Of a DNA stretch of 42,023 bases, positions 33,495-41,907 are shown in pieces. The position numbers were made by a program, and so were the translations under genes. Position 1 is the stretch's first letter, and each line of letters starts with the position of its first letter. Origin of the DNA: Streptomyces ureilyticus (GTDB lineage Bacteria; Actinomycetota; Actinomycetes; Streptomycetales; Streptomycetaceae); the NCBI RefSeq assembly GCF_011045025.1, contig NZ_JAAKZX010000072.1:1-42023 (forward strand), read 5' to 3'. The notes under the pieces are model-generated. The model had not been told where the DNA came from. It saw only the letters and a list, made by a program, of their open reading frames with translations, and ran no database searches.

Positions 33495-35861
33495 TCACAG
33501 GACACCCAGCCCGCGAACCCGTACGGGGTACGACAGCGCGCTCGCGCCGTCCTCCCCGTCCCGCTCGACGATCACCCGCTTGCCTTCCCAGCGCGTCACA
33601 TACCGCTCGATCTCCGGCTCGTCCCAGCCATCGCCCGCGTCTGGAACCACGAGCCCGCCCCCGGTACCCCCAGGGGCGGGCGCCCACACCTCCAGCTGCA
33701 GGCCGCCGTCGGCGCCACGTACGGGAATCACCGCACCCGCGCGCGCGAGGACCGGAATGCGTGACAAGGGGGCATCGAGCAGCACCTGAGCGGGCCCTTC
33801 GTAGCACTCCTCGGTCACCGTGTCGTACCAGTGCCCCCGCGGCAACTGCACCGCGCGCCGGTCCGTGCCCGGATCCAGCACCGGCGCCACCAGGAGGCAG
33901 TCGCCCAGCAGGAAGGCGTCGTCGCAGTCGCGCAGCGCCCTGTCCTCGGGCGCGCCCCACCAGACCGGCCGCACATACGGCGCCCCTGTACGGTGCGCCA
34001 GATGCGCCAGCGTCACGAAGTACGGCAGCAGCCGCTGCCGCTCGACGAGCGCCACGCGCGCGTGCTCCAGGATCTGGTCGCCGAACTCCCAGGGCTCCCG
34101 GCGCCCGGCCCGCAGACTCGCGTGAGTACGGAACAGCGGCAGATACGCACCCAGTTGGAACCAGCGCAGATACAGCTCGGGCGACGGACTCCCCTCGAAC
34201 CCGCCCACATCGGGGCCCGAATACGGCACCCCGCACAGCCCGAGCCCCACCACCAGCGACAACGACGCCCGTAGCCCCGGCCAGCCGGTGGCCACGTCCC
34301 CGGACCAGGTCCCTCCATAACGCTGCATTCCGGCCCACCCGGAGCGCGAGAACGTGAACGGCCGCTCTTCGGGCGTCAGTTCACGCAGCCCTTCGTAGCC
34401 GGCCTGCGCCATGCAGAGCGCGTACACGTTGTGCGCCTCGCGATGGTCGCCGCCGCGTCCCTCCAGGTCGTGCCGTGCCGAACGAGGCAGGGTGTTCTCC
34501 CCGAAGGCCGCGAACGACACCGGCTCGTTCATGTCATGCCAGAAGCCCGCGAAGCCCTGCGCCAGCCGCTCCTCGTAGAGCTCGCCCCACCACCGGCGCA
34601 CCCGCGCGCGCGTGAAGTCCGGATACACCGACTCGCCGGGCCAGACGACACCGTGCACCGGCCGCCTCGCGGAGTCCCGCACGAAGGCGTCCACCGCGGA
34701 CCCGCTGTCGTACACCGCGTTGCCCCGTTCGGCCTTGACCGCCGGATCCACGATCGACACCAGCCGGATCCCGTCCCGGCGCAGCTCCTTGGCGAGCATC
34801 GGCAGCTTGGGGAAGCGCTCCCGGTCGACCGTGAACACCTGGTGCGCGTCGAAGTGGTCGATGTCCAGGTGGACCGCGTCCAGCGGCAGCCCGCGCTCCT
34901 GATATCCGGCGACGATCCGCCGCACCTCCTGCTCGCTGCCGAAGCCCCACCGCGCGTGATGGTGCCCCAGCGCCCACGTGGGCGGCAGCGCGGCGGCCCC
35001 GGTGAGCGACGCCCAGGTACGCAGCACGCGCGCGGGCGTGCCCACCATCACCCAGCAGCGCAGCGGCCCGCCGTCCATCCGCAGCTCGCTCGTCCCGGCC
35101 CGGTCGTGCCCGGATCCCGCGCCCTCCTCACCTTCGCGCAAGGTCACGGTGCCGTCCCACGTGCTGTCGTGGAACACGAGATGTGTGGCGGCATCGGCCA
35201 CCACCATCTGCACCGGCATGGTGATGTACAGCGGATCGTCGCCCGGACCGAAGGAGAGGCCGGGGTCGGTGTTCCACAGCCGGTACGTGCCGTCCCGCAG
35301 CCGCGGTCCCGACGCGCGCCCGCCCAGTCCGAAGAACCGCGCGTCCGCGGCCACTTCGGACCGCTGCATCCACCGCGCAGCGCCCCCGCCGACCGGCTCC
35401 CACCACCGGGGCGGCAGATCGCGCCGCAGGGTCACCCCGCCCGGCGTACGCACCTCCACGGCGCCGTTCCGCGAGACGACGACTGTCACGCGCTCGGCCA
35501 CCACCCGCCAGCCGCCGTCCTTGTCCGGCTCCAGAACGGCCCTCGGGTCCGGCTTGGGGGAGCGGCCCGCGAGCGCGTACGAGGGCTCGGGAGCGGCCCC
35601 GTCCCAGCCCCAGAAGACAGCGCCGTTCACGGCGACGGTGATGCGCAGCTCCGAGCGGGTGAACCGGACCAGTCCGCCGCCGGGCCCCGGCTCCACGTCG
35701 AGCACCGGCCCGGGCACTCGCGCGCGCTCGGCACCACGGGGCACAAGCCCGGAGGCGTCGGCGCGCCTTCTGCGCCACGCGGCCCGCACGGTACGCCACC
35801 CCTGGGCCGCCCCGTTGGAACCGACCGCCTTCACCGAGCGCACCAGGTCACGACCGTCCAT
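33495..35861 (-). CDS. Glycoside hydrolase family 31 (alpha-glucosidase/xylosidase)
   Basis: Protein of 788 residues, the length of GH31 enzymes. An N-terminal beta-domain (about 50-290) is followed by the barrel, with LDIDHFDAHQVFTVDRERFP and the nucleophile motif FWHDMNEP (Asp443), and the acid/base Asp522 in TWSGDVATGW, followed by GVPYSGPDVGGFEGSP. A C-terminal beta-domain ends the chain. It removes alpha-linked glucose (or xylose) from oligosaccharide ends, retaining mechanism. There is no signal peptide, so it is intracellular. The ATG at 35861 has no strong ribosome site. It is divergent from the acetoacetyl-CoA synthetase gene. Confidence 0.93.
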   Translation of the reverse strand: MDGRDLVRSVKAVGSNGAAQGWRTVRAAWRRRRADASGLVPRGAERARVPGPVLDVEPGPGGGLVRFTRSELRITVAVNGAVFWGWDGAAPEPSYALAGRSPKPDPRAVLEPDKDGGWRVVAERVTVVVSRNGAVEVRTPGGVTLRRDLPPRWWEPVGGGAARWMQRSEVAADARFFGLGGRASGPRLRDGTYRLWNTDPGLSFGPGDDPLYITMPVQMVVADAATHLVFHDSTWDGTVTLREGEEGAGSGHDRAGTSELRMDGGPLRCWVMVGTPARVLRTWASLTGAAALPPTWALGHHHARWGFGSEQEVRRIVAGYQERGLPLDAVHLDIDHFDAHQVFTVDRERFPKLPMLAKELRRDGIRLVSIVDPAVKAERGNAVYDSGSAVDAFVRDSARRPVHGVVWPGESVYPDFTRARVRRWWGELYEERLAQGFAGFWHDMNEPVSFAAFGENTLPRSARHDLEGRGGDHREAHNVYALCMAQAGYEGLRELTPEERPFTFSRSGWAGMQRYGGTWSGDVATGWPGLRASLSLVVGLGLCGVPYSGPDVGGFEGSPSPELYLRWFQLGAYLPLFRTHASLRAGRREPWEFGDQILEHARVALVERQRLLPYFVTLAHLAHRTGAPYVRPVWWGAPEDRALRDCDDAFLLGDCLLVAPVLDPGTDRRAVQLPRGHWYDTVTEECYEGPAQVLLDAPLSRIPVLARAGAVIPVRGADGGLQLEVWAPAPGGTGGGLVVPDAGDGWDEPEIERYVTRWEGKRVIVERDGEDGASALSYPVRVRGLGVL

Positions 35862-36074
35862 GCTGATCAGCCTGCCATTGACCTGTCCACATGTGTGAGT
35901 CGTTCAACTGCCGTTCACCCACGACGGGACCACATCTTCACGACCCGGATCATGTGTGGCGCGCCCTGGTGCAGAAGTCGATCACATGGCATCGTCCGTG
36001 TCAGCCGCGTGACGCGCACACCCCAGCCCGTGCGTGATACACGTATACGACGCGCACAGTCCGGGAGCCGCCCT

Positions 36075-38051
36075 ATGTCCTCCGCGAACCCCTCACCGCT
36101 CTGGCAACCCGACCCAGAACGCATCGCCCGGGCACAGATCACCAAGTTCCAGGCCTGGGCGGCCGAGTATCACGGAGCCCCGGCCGAAGGCGGCTACGCG
36201 GCCCTGCACCGCTGGTCCGTGGACGAACTGGACACCTTCTGGAAAGCCGTCACCGACTGGTTCGACGTACGGTTTTCGACCCCCTACGCGCGCGTGCTCG
36301 GCGACCGCTCGATGCCGGGTGCGCAGTGGTACCCCGGTGCCACGCTCAACTACGCCGAGCACGCCCTGCGCGCGGCCGAGGCCCGCGCCGACGCCCCGGC
36401 CCTGCTCCACGTCGACGAAACCCACGAACCGCGCCCCGTCAGCTGGTCCGAACTGCGCCGCCAAGTCGGCTCCCTGGCCGCCGAGCTGCGCACCCTCGGC
36501 GTACGCCCCGGAGACCGCGTCAGCGGCTACCTCCCGAACATTCCGCAGGCCGTCGTCGCCCTCCTCGCCACAGCCGCCGTGGGCGGCGTCTGGACGTCCT
36601 GCGCGCCCGACTTCGGCGCCCGCAGCGTGCTCGACCGCTTCCAACAGGTCGAGCCGGTCGTCCTGTTCACCGTCGACGGCTACCGCTATGGCGGCAAGGA
36701 ACACGACCGCCGCGACACCGTCGCCGAGTTGCGCCGCGAACTGCCCACGCTGCGCGCAGTGATCCATGTCCCGCTACTCGGCACTGAGGCTCCCGAAGGC
36801 GCACTGGAGTGGTCCGCGCTCACCTCCGCGGACGTGGAACCCGTCTTCGAAGCGGTCCCCTTCGACCATCCCCTGTGGGTGCTCTACTCCTCCGGCACGA
36901 CCGGCCTCCCGAAGGCCATCGTCCAGTCCCAGGGCGGCATCCTCGTCGAGCACCTCAAACAGCTCGGCCTGCACTGCGACTTGGGCCCGGAGGACCGCTT
37001 CTTCTGGTACACGTCCACCGGCTGGATGATGTGGAATTTCCTCGTCTCGGGCCTCCTGACGGGCACCACGATCGTTCTGTACGACGGCAGCCCCGGCTAC
37101 CCGGGCACGGCCGCCCAGTGGCGCATCGCCGAACTCACGGGAACCACGCTCTTCGGCACCTCGGCCGCGTACGTCATGGCCTGCAACAAGGCGGGTGTGC
37201 ACCCCGCCCGCGACTTCGACCTCTCCCGTGTGCAGTGCGTCGCAACCACCGGCTCGCCCCTCCCGCCCGACGGATTCCGCTGGCTGCACGACGAGTTCGC
37301 GGAGAGCGGGGCCGACCTGTGGGTCGCCTCCGTCAGCGGCGGCACCGACGTCTGCTCCTGCTTTGCAGGCTGCGTACCCACGCTCCCCGTGTACATCGGC
37401 GAACTCCAGGCACCGTGCCTCGGCACCGACCTCAAGTCCTGGGACCCCAGCGGCAAACCCCTGACCGACGAAGTCGGCGAGCTGGTCGTCAGCAACCCGA
37501 TGCCGTCCATGCCCATCCACTTCTGGAACGACCCCGACGGCAGCCGCTACCACGACAGTTACTTCGACGTGTACCCCGGAGCCTGGCGCCACGGAGACTG
37601 GATCACCGTCACCTCACATGGCTCGGTGATCATCCACGGACGCTCCGACTCCACGCTCAACCGCCAGGGCGTGCGCATGGGTTCGGCCGACATCTACGAA
37701 GCCGTCGAGCGCCTCCCCGAGATCCGCGAATCCCTGGTCATCGGCGTCGAACAGCCCGACGGCGGTTACTGGATGCCGCTGTTCGTCCACCTCGCGCCGG
37801 GCGCCGTACTCGACCAAGCCCTCCTCGGACGTATCAAGCAGACCATCCGCGAACAGCTCTCGCCCCGCCACGTCCCCGACGAGGTCATCGAGGTGCCCGG
37901 CATTCCGCACACCCTCACCGGCAAGCGCATCGAGGTTCCGGTCAAGCGCCTGCTCCAAGGCGCTCCGCTCGAAAAGGCCGTCAACGTGGGCTCGGTGGAC
38001 AGTGTGGAGCTGCTGCGCTTCTATCAGGACTTGGCCCGCAAACGCGCCTGA
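36075..38051 (+). CDS. aacS: Acetoacetate-CoA ligase (acetoacetyl-CoA synthetase)
   Basis: Protein of 658 residues of the AMP-forming (ANL) family. The N-terminus has LWQPDPERIARAQITKF, a strong mark of acetoacetyl-CoA synthetases, then FSTPYARVLGDRSMPGAQWYPGATLNYAEH. The P-loop YSSGTTGLPK has Lys280. Further on are FFWYTSTGWMMWNF, SVSGGTDVCSCF, and RSDSTLNRQGVRMGSADIYEAVE with the catalytic hinge; the C-terminal Lys-containing LTGKRIEVPVKRLLQG closes it. It activates acetoacetate to acetoacetyl-CoA, for ketone-body use or polyketide/isoprenoid precursors. I chose the ATG at 36075 because the conserved text begins directly after it. Confidence 0.94.
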   Translation: MSSANPSPLWQPDPERIARAQITKFQAWAAEYHGAPAEGGYAALHRWSVDELDTFWKAVTDWFDVRFSTPYARVLGDRSMPGAQWYPGATLNYAEHALRAAEARADAPALLHVDETHEPRPVSWSELRRQVGSLAAELRTLGVRPGDRVSGYLPNIPQAVVALLATAAVGGVWTSCAPDFGARSVLDRFQQVEPVVLFTVDGYRYGGKEHDRRDTVAELRRELPTLRAVIHVPLLGTEAPEGALEWSALTSADVEPVFEAVPFDHPLWVLYSSGTTGLPKAIVQSQGGILVEHLKQLGLHCDLGPEDRFFWYTSTGWMMWNFLVSGLLTGTTIVLYDGSPGYPGTAAQWRIAELTGTTLFGTSAAYVMACNKAGVHPARDFDLSRVQCVATTGSPLPPDGFRWLHDEFAESGADLWVASVSGGTDVCSCFAGCVPTLPVYIGELQAPCLGTDLKSWDPSGKPLTDEVGELVVSNPMPSMPIHFWNDPDGSRYHDSYFDVYPGAWRHGDWITVTSHGSVIIHGRSDSTLNRQGVRMGSADIYEAVERLPEIRESLVIGVEQPDGGYWMPLFVHLAPGAVLDQALLGRIKQTIREQLSPRHVPDEVIEVPGIPHTLTGKRIEVPVKRLLQGAPLEKAVNVGSVDSVELLRFYQDLARKRA

Positions 38052-38172
38052 TCAAGGCACTGACCAGCGCATTTATCCCACAACCCGGTGCGTGAACCCC
38101 TCGCCCGACGGCCGTTGTCAGTGCCGCCGGTTACGGTGAGTGAGCATTGATCGACTCACTCAGGGGGAAAGA

Positions 38173-39066
38173 ATGGCGCACATCCAGCACCACAGCATGC
38201 GACGCGTACTGCGTCGCGAAATCTCCGGCACCATGGGCCTGCTGACGGACGAACAGGACTTCACGGCGATGCGGCGCTATCGCACGTTCACCTTCGCCGA
38301 CCACGCGAGCTACCTCCAGCAGGTGGAAGCCCTGCTCAGGACACTGGCCTCCCAAGGCGGCCACACCACAGTGGCACTCTTCGACCCCGAGGAGTATGCC
38401 GAGTTCTGCGCCGAGCACGGCCTGGAACCCGACGCCCCGACGAGCCGCACCCGCTTCACAGCAGAGCTCGCCTCGACAGGCGCCACCCTCCCGTACGAGG
38501 GACAGCACCTCGCCGAGCTCGTCCCGGACCTCGTCGACGAGGCCGTCCGACAAGCCACTTGGGAGTACGCGACCACGCTCCTGTCCCGCATCGGGAACTG
38601 CGCGTCCTGCGGCGAGGACATCGGCCGTGCGGCCTTCATCCGAGCCTCTGACCTGCTCGTGCGCATCCTCGAAAGCACGGGCCCCGGCGAGCGCCACCTC
38701 GTGTGCAGCGTCTCGACCGCGCCGGAAACACTCATCGCCGTCCTCCATGCCGACGACGACGATAAGGGCACACCCCAGCTCGACGAGGCCGAGGCCCTCG
38801 AATTCACCACCGTCCTGGCCGTCGGCATCGCCACCCAGAGCGCCGGCGGCCTCGTCATGCGCACCAGCGCCCCCGACACCACCGACCGCGTCTTCGGCTG
38901 GCGCCTGCGCGGCGAAGGCCTGGAACCGCTGACCGCCGGAGAGGTCTTCGACGCCTACTGCACCGACATCGAATCCGGCGACCTCGTCTCCCCGGAGTCG
39001 GGCGTCGACTACTGCGTGCCACCGGACCTGAGGGACGACGGCCCCACGACGGCGCACACGCACTGA
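38173..39066 (+). CDS. Conserved actinomycete protein of unknown function
   Basis: Protein of 297 residues that I do not recognise. It is acidic overall, has no membrane segment or signal peptide, and contains a CXXC pair (GNCASCGED, about 150-155) that may bind a metal or be redox-active. The N-terminus reads HHSMRRVLRREISGTMGLLTD; the middle has FADHASYLQQVEALLRTLASQGGHTTVALFDPEEY in parts, which looks like a small alpha/beta fold; the end is low in structure. The ATG at 38173 has GGGGGAAAGA upstream. It is monocistronic, ends at a strong terminator and converges on ptsI. No function is suggested by context. Confidence 0.75.
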   Translation: MAHIQHHSMRRVLRREISGTMGLLTDEQDFTAMRRYRTFTFADHASYLQQVEALLRTLASQGGHTTVALFDPEEYAEFCAEHGLEPDAPTSRTRFTAELASTGATLPYEGQHLAELVPDLVDEAVRQATWEYATTLLSRIGNCASCGEDIGRAAFIRASDLLVRILESTGPGERHLVCSVSTAPETLIAVLHADDDDKGTPQLDEAEALEFTTVLAVGIATQSAGGLVMRTSAPDTTDRVFGWRLRGEGLEPLTAGEVFDAYCTDIESGDLVSPESGVDYCVPPDLRDDGPTTAHTH

Positions 39067-39073
39067 ACGCGGC

Positions 39074-39106
39074 GAGGGGCGCCCCACCGCAGGCGGGGCA
39101 CCCCTC
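39074..39106. terminator. Bidirectional stem-loop between the unknown gene and ptsI
   Basis: GAGGGGCGCCCC (39074-39085) pairs with GGGGCACCCCTC (39095-39106) except for one position, across a 9-base loop. It lies between two convergent stops and probably terminates both transcripts. Confidence 0.8.
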
Positions 39107-39138
39107 GATCACCGTTCTGCTCAACGGCGCGGTCCGAC

Positions 39139-40809
39139 CTACTCGCCGGACAGCACCGCCTGAGCTGCCTTGCGCGCCTCTTCGGCAGTGTCCGAGGCGC
39201 GCGCCGCCGCCGCGGCACGCTCGCACTGCGCCAGCGTGTACTTGGCCAGCGTCGCCCGGACGTACGGAATCGACGCCGCACCCATGGAAAGGGAGGTGAC
39301 CCCCAAACCGGTCAGCACACACGCGAGCAGCGGGTCCGACGCGGCCTCGCCACAGACACCACAGCTCTTGCCCTCGGCCTTCGCCGCCTCGGCGGACAGC
39401 GCGACCAGGTCGAGCAGCGCGGGCTGCCACGGGTCCTGAAGACGGGACACCGCGCCCACCTGACGGTCGGCGGCGAAGGTGTACTGAGCGAGATCGTTGG
39501 TCCCCAACGACAGGAACTCGACCTCCTGCAGGATCGACCGCGCCCGCAGAGCGGCTGACGGAATCTCGACCATGGCACCGAACTTCGCCTGCAGCCCGGC
39601 CTCACGGCACGCATCCGCGAACGCCTTCGCATCGATACGGTCCGCGACCATCGGCGCCATTACCTCGAGATAGACCGGCAGGCCCTCGGAGGCCTTCGCA
39701 AGCGCCGTCAGCTGCGTCCGCAGCACCTCCGGGTGATCGAGCAGCGTCCGCAGACCACGCACGCCCAGCGCCGGGTTCGGCTCGTCGGCCGGCGTCAGGA
39801 AGTCGAGCGGTTTGTCAGCACCCGCGTCGAGCACACGCACCACGACACGACCCTCAGGAAAGGCCTCAAGGACCTTGCGATACGCCTCTACCTGCTTGCT
39901 CTCAGACGGCGCATTCTTGCTGTCGTCAAGGAAGAGGAACTCGGTACGGAACAGACCGACACCCTCCGCACCGGCCGCGACCGCCGCCGGCACATCCGCA
40001 GGACCACCGACATTGGCCAGCAGCGGCACCTTATGCCCGTCCGAGGTGGCCCCAGGTCCAGTCGACGCAGCAAGCGCCGCCTTGCGCCCGGCGGCCGCCG
40101 CCTCCATGGCGGCCTTCTTCTCGGCACTCGGGTTCACGAAGATCTCACCGGTGCTGCCGTCCACCGCGATCATCGTTCCCTCGGCGAGCTCACCCGCTCC
40201 CGGCAACGCGACCACGGCGGGCACGCCGAGCGCGCGGGCAAGAATCGCGCTGTGGCTGGTCGGCCCGCCCTCCTCGGTGACGAAGCCGAGGACCAGGGCC
40301 GGATCCAGCAGGGCGGTGTCAGCAGGCGCAAGGTCACGCGCAATAAGGACGTACGGCTCGTCACTGTCCGGGACACCCGGCATCGGAACACCGAGCAGAC
40401 GGGCGACGATACGGTTCCGCACATCGTCGAGGTCCGCCACACGACCGGCGAGGTACTCACCAGCACCCGCAAGCAGAGCGCGATACGCGGCGAAGGCGTC
40501 GTACACCGCGCGTTCCGCCGTGCTCCCGACAGCGATACGCCGCTCGACATCGGCCATGAGCTCCGGGTCCTGAGCCATCATGGCCTGGGCCTCGAGCACC
40601 GCCTGGGCTTCGCCGCCCGCGAGATTGCCGCGCGCCATCAGATCGGCCGCCACGGCCTCCACGGCTTTACGAGCGCGCCCCTGTTCGCGCTCCGCGTCCT
40701 CCGCCGGAATCTGCCTGGCAGGCGGCTCGAGAACCGCCGTCCCCATGTGCCGAACCTCGCCGATCGCCACACCGTGGCTCACGCCGACCCCTCGCAGCGT
40801 TGTCTCCAT
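39139..40809 (-). CDS. ptsI: PTS enzyme I (phosphoenolpyruvate-protein phosphotransferase)
   Basis: Protein of 556 residues. The phosphorylated His186 is in EGGPTSHSAILAR, preceded by the swivel domain text VLIARDLAPADTALLDP. The C-terminal PEP-binding barrel has GVGLFRTEFLFLD, LDAGADKPL, NPALGVRGLR, GAMVEIPSAALRA and FLSLGTNDLAQYTFAADR, then SCGVCGEAASDP with the catalytic Cys. It takes phosphate from PEP to HPr, feeding all sugar PTS transporters in the cell. I chose the ATG at 40809 because GGTGAC precedes it and the conserved text begins there. It is 77 bases downstream of crr in the same direction. Confidence 0.97.
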   Translation of the reverse strand: METTLRGVGVSHGVAIGEVRHMGTAVLEPPARQIPAEDAEREQGRARKAVEAVAADLMARGNLAGGEAQAVLEAQAMMAQDPELMADVERRIAVGSTAERAVYDAFAAYRALLAGAGEYLAGRVADLDDVRNRIVARLLGVPMPGVPDSDEPYVLIARDLAPADTALLDPALVLGFVTEEGGPTSHSAILARALGVPAVVALPGAGELAEGTMIAVDGSTGEIFVNPSAEKKAAMEAAAAGRKAALAASTGPGATSDGHKVPLLANVGGPADVPAAVAAGAEGVGLFRTEFLFLDDSKNAPSESKQVEAYRKVLEAFPEGRVVVRVLDAGADKPLDFLTPADEPNPALGVRGLRTLLDHPEVLRTQLTALAKASEGLPVYLEVMAPMVADRIDAKAFADACREAGLQAKFGAMVEIPSAALRARSILQEVEFLSLGTNDLAQYTFAADRQVGAVSRLQDPWQPALLDLVALSAEAAKAEGKSCGVCGEAASDPLLACVLTGLGVTSLSMGAASIPYVRATLAKYTLAQCERAAAAARASDTAEEARKAAQAVLSGE

Positions 40810-40886
40810 GTCACCTGTCTCCGATAGAGCGGCGGGTCCCGCCACCGCGGTGGTCGTCCTGCCTGTCGTTCATGAGAGCACTGAAG

Positions 40887-41336
40887 TCAGTGCCAGCTGA
40901 AGAGAGCGTCGCCAGCCTTCACGTCGCCGTCAACGTTGAGGTCGGAGAGGGACTCGGCCGCAGCTTCGAGCGCCACGATGGGGCAGACCGGGGACTTGCC
41001 GGCCGCTTCGACGGCAGCCGGGTTCCAGCGGACCATGGCCTGACCGCGCTGCACCGTGTCGCCCTTGCTGATCAACAGCTCGAAGCCCTCGCCATTCAGC
41101 TGGACGGTGTCGATACCAAGGTGCGTGAGTACGCCGTGGCCCTGCTCGTCGAGCACGACGAAGGCGTGCGGATGAAGCGAGACAACAACGCCGTCGATGG
41201 GGGCGACGGCCTCGGAGGGCTCACGTACGGGATCGATCGCAGTGCCGGGCCCAACCATCGCTCCCGAGAAGACGGGATCAGGCACGGCTGCGAGCCCGAT
41301 GGCACGTCCTGCAAGCGGGGACGTCACGGTGGTCAT
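40887..41336 (-). CDS. crr: PTS system IIA component, glucose family (Crr)
   Basis: Protein of 149 residues, a stand-alone IIA-Glc. N-terminal SPLAGRAIGLAAVPDPVFSGAMVG, then the active pair His57 (HPHAFVVL) and phosphorylated His72 (LTHLGIDTVQL), and the C-terminal GDALFSW. It passes phosphate from HPr to IIB domains, in Streptomyces chiefly for N-acetylglucosamine uptake, and ptsI/crr are known DasR targets. I see no clear DasR (dre) site nearby. The ribosome site GGGAGG is part of a palindrome just before the ATG. Confidence 0.96.
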   Translation of the reverse strand: MTTVTSPLAGRAIGLAAVPDPVFSGAMVGPGTAIDPVREPSEAVAPIDGVVVSLHPHAFVVLDEQGHGVLTHLGIDTVQLNGEGFELLISKGDTVQRGQAMVRWNPAAVEAAGKSPVCPIVALEAAAESLSDLNVDGDVKAGDALFSWH

Positions 41337-41337
41337 G

Positions 41338-41349
41338 GGGAGGCCTCCC
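41338..41349 (-). promoter_or_regulatory. Palindrome GGGAGGCCTCCC containing the crr ribosome-binding site
   Basis: This 12-base self-complementary sequence ends one base before the crr ATG and includes its GGGAGG. In RNA it can fold into a 4-bp hairpin with a GGCC loop that covers the ribosome-binding site. Confidence 0.5.
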
Positions 41350-41503
41350 AGGGGTGGAGATTCGTATGGGTCTTCACTGCTTGTACAGGCCGACGCACTG
41401 TTCAGCAGCCTAAGTCATGAGAAGTCCCGGTCCGCCGGAGCGGTCCCGGTTGGCGACCGTAGGACACCGCGCAAACGATTTGCGCACGCTCCTGAGCCCG
41501 CTG

Positions 41504-41509
41504 TAGAGT
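41504..41509 (+). promoter_or_regulatory. Probable rrn promoter -10 (TAGAGT), upstream copy
   Basis: TAGAGT matches the TAGRRT -10 consensus of the main sigma factor. TTGCGC at 41480-41485 could be its -35 at 18 bases. It is about 400 bases upstream of 16S rRNA. Confidence 0.55.
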
Positions 41510-41640
41510 CGTACACCTGCTTGAGGCGGGCGACGCGGCCAAGCGTCCTTGCCCGGCAGCACCCAACTTGTCAGATCCTATCTCGGGGTTTGGTTCTGCA
41601 TGCCCGCAGTACCATGGTCAGTGAGACGGTAAAACCCTGA

Positions 41641-41646
41641 TAGAGT
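41641..41646 (+). promoter_or_regulatory. Probable rrn promoter -10 (TAGAGT), downstream copy
   Basis: A second TAGAGT, 137 bases after the first, sits in the ACCCTGATAGAGTTTGG context, about 260 bases before the 16S start. The -35 is not clear. Multiple tandem promoters are usual for Streptomyces rRNA operons. Confidence 0.6.
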
Positions 41647-41696
41647 TTGGAAACACCGAAGGGAAGCCCGGAGGAAAGCCTGCGAGGGTGAGTACA

Positions 41697-41728
41697 AAGG
41701 AAGCGTCCGTTCCTTGAGAACTCAACAG
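41697..41728 (+). promoter_or_regulatory. rrn leader antitermination site (boxB-boxA-like)
   Basis: AAGGAA-GCGTCCG-TTCCTT (41697-41715) is a perfect 6-bp stem with a 7-base loop (boxB-like). It runs into TTGAGAACTCAACAG (41714-41728), the boxA-like element of actinobacterial rrn leaders. It lets Nus factors carry RNA polymerase through the rRNA operon. Confidence 0.7.
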
Positions 41729-41738
41729 CGTGCCAAAA

Positions 41739-41825
41739 ATCAACGCCAGATATGTTGATACCCCGTCCATCACGCAATGTGGTGGGTGGAGGTTCCTTTG
41801 AAGAAAACACAGCGAGGACGCTGTG
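41739..41825 (+). promoter_or_regulatory. rrn leader hairpins, probable rRNA processing region
   Basis: ATCAAC (41739-41744) pairs with GTTGAT (41754-41759), and CACAGCG (41808-41814) pairs with CGCTGTG (41819-41825) across an AGGA loop. The leader between boxA and 16S is removed by RNase III-type processing; these hairpins are the likely structures. Confidence 0.55.
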
Positions 41826-41907
41826 AACCCTTCCGTTCATTCCGCGGGGGGTTCCGCTCTCGTGGTGTCATCCCGCAGTCTTTAATTAGGCGCAGTCGGG
41901 AATACAT

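Noticed and set aside
35990..36060. GATACACGTATAC dyad upstream of acetoacetyl-CoA synthetase
   Set aside because: Only a short partial symmetry; not strong enough to call an operator or promoter.
41350..41470. DasR (dre) site upstream of crr
   Set aside because: DasR control of crr is known in S. coelicolor, but I found no good match to the TGGTCTAGACCA consensus; ACTGCTTGTACAGGCC matches too poorly.
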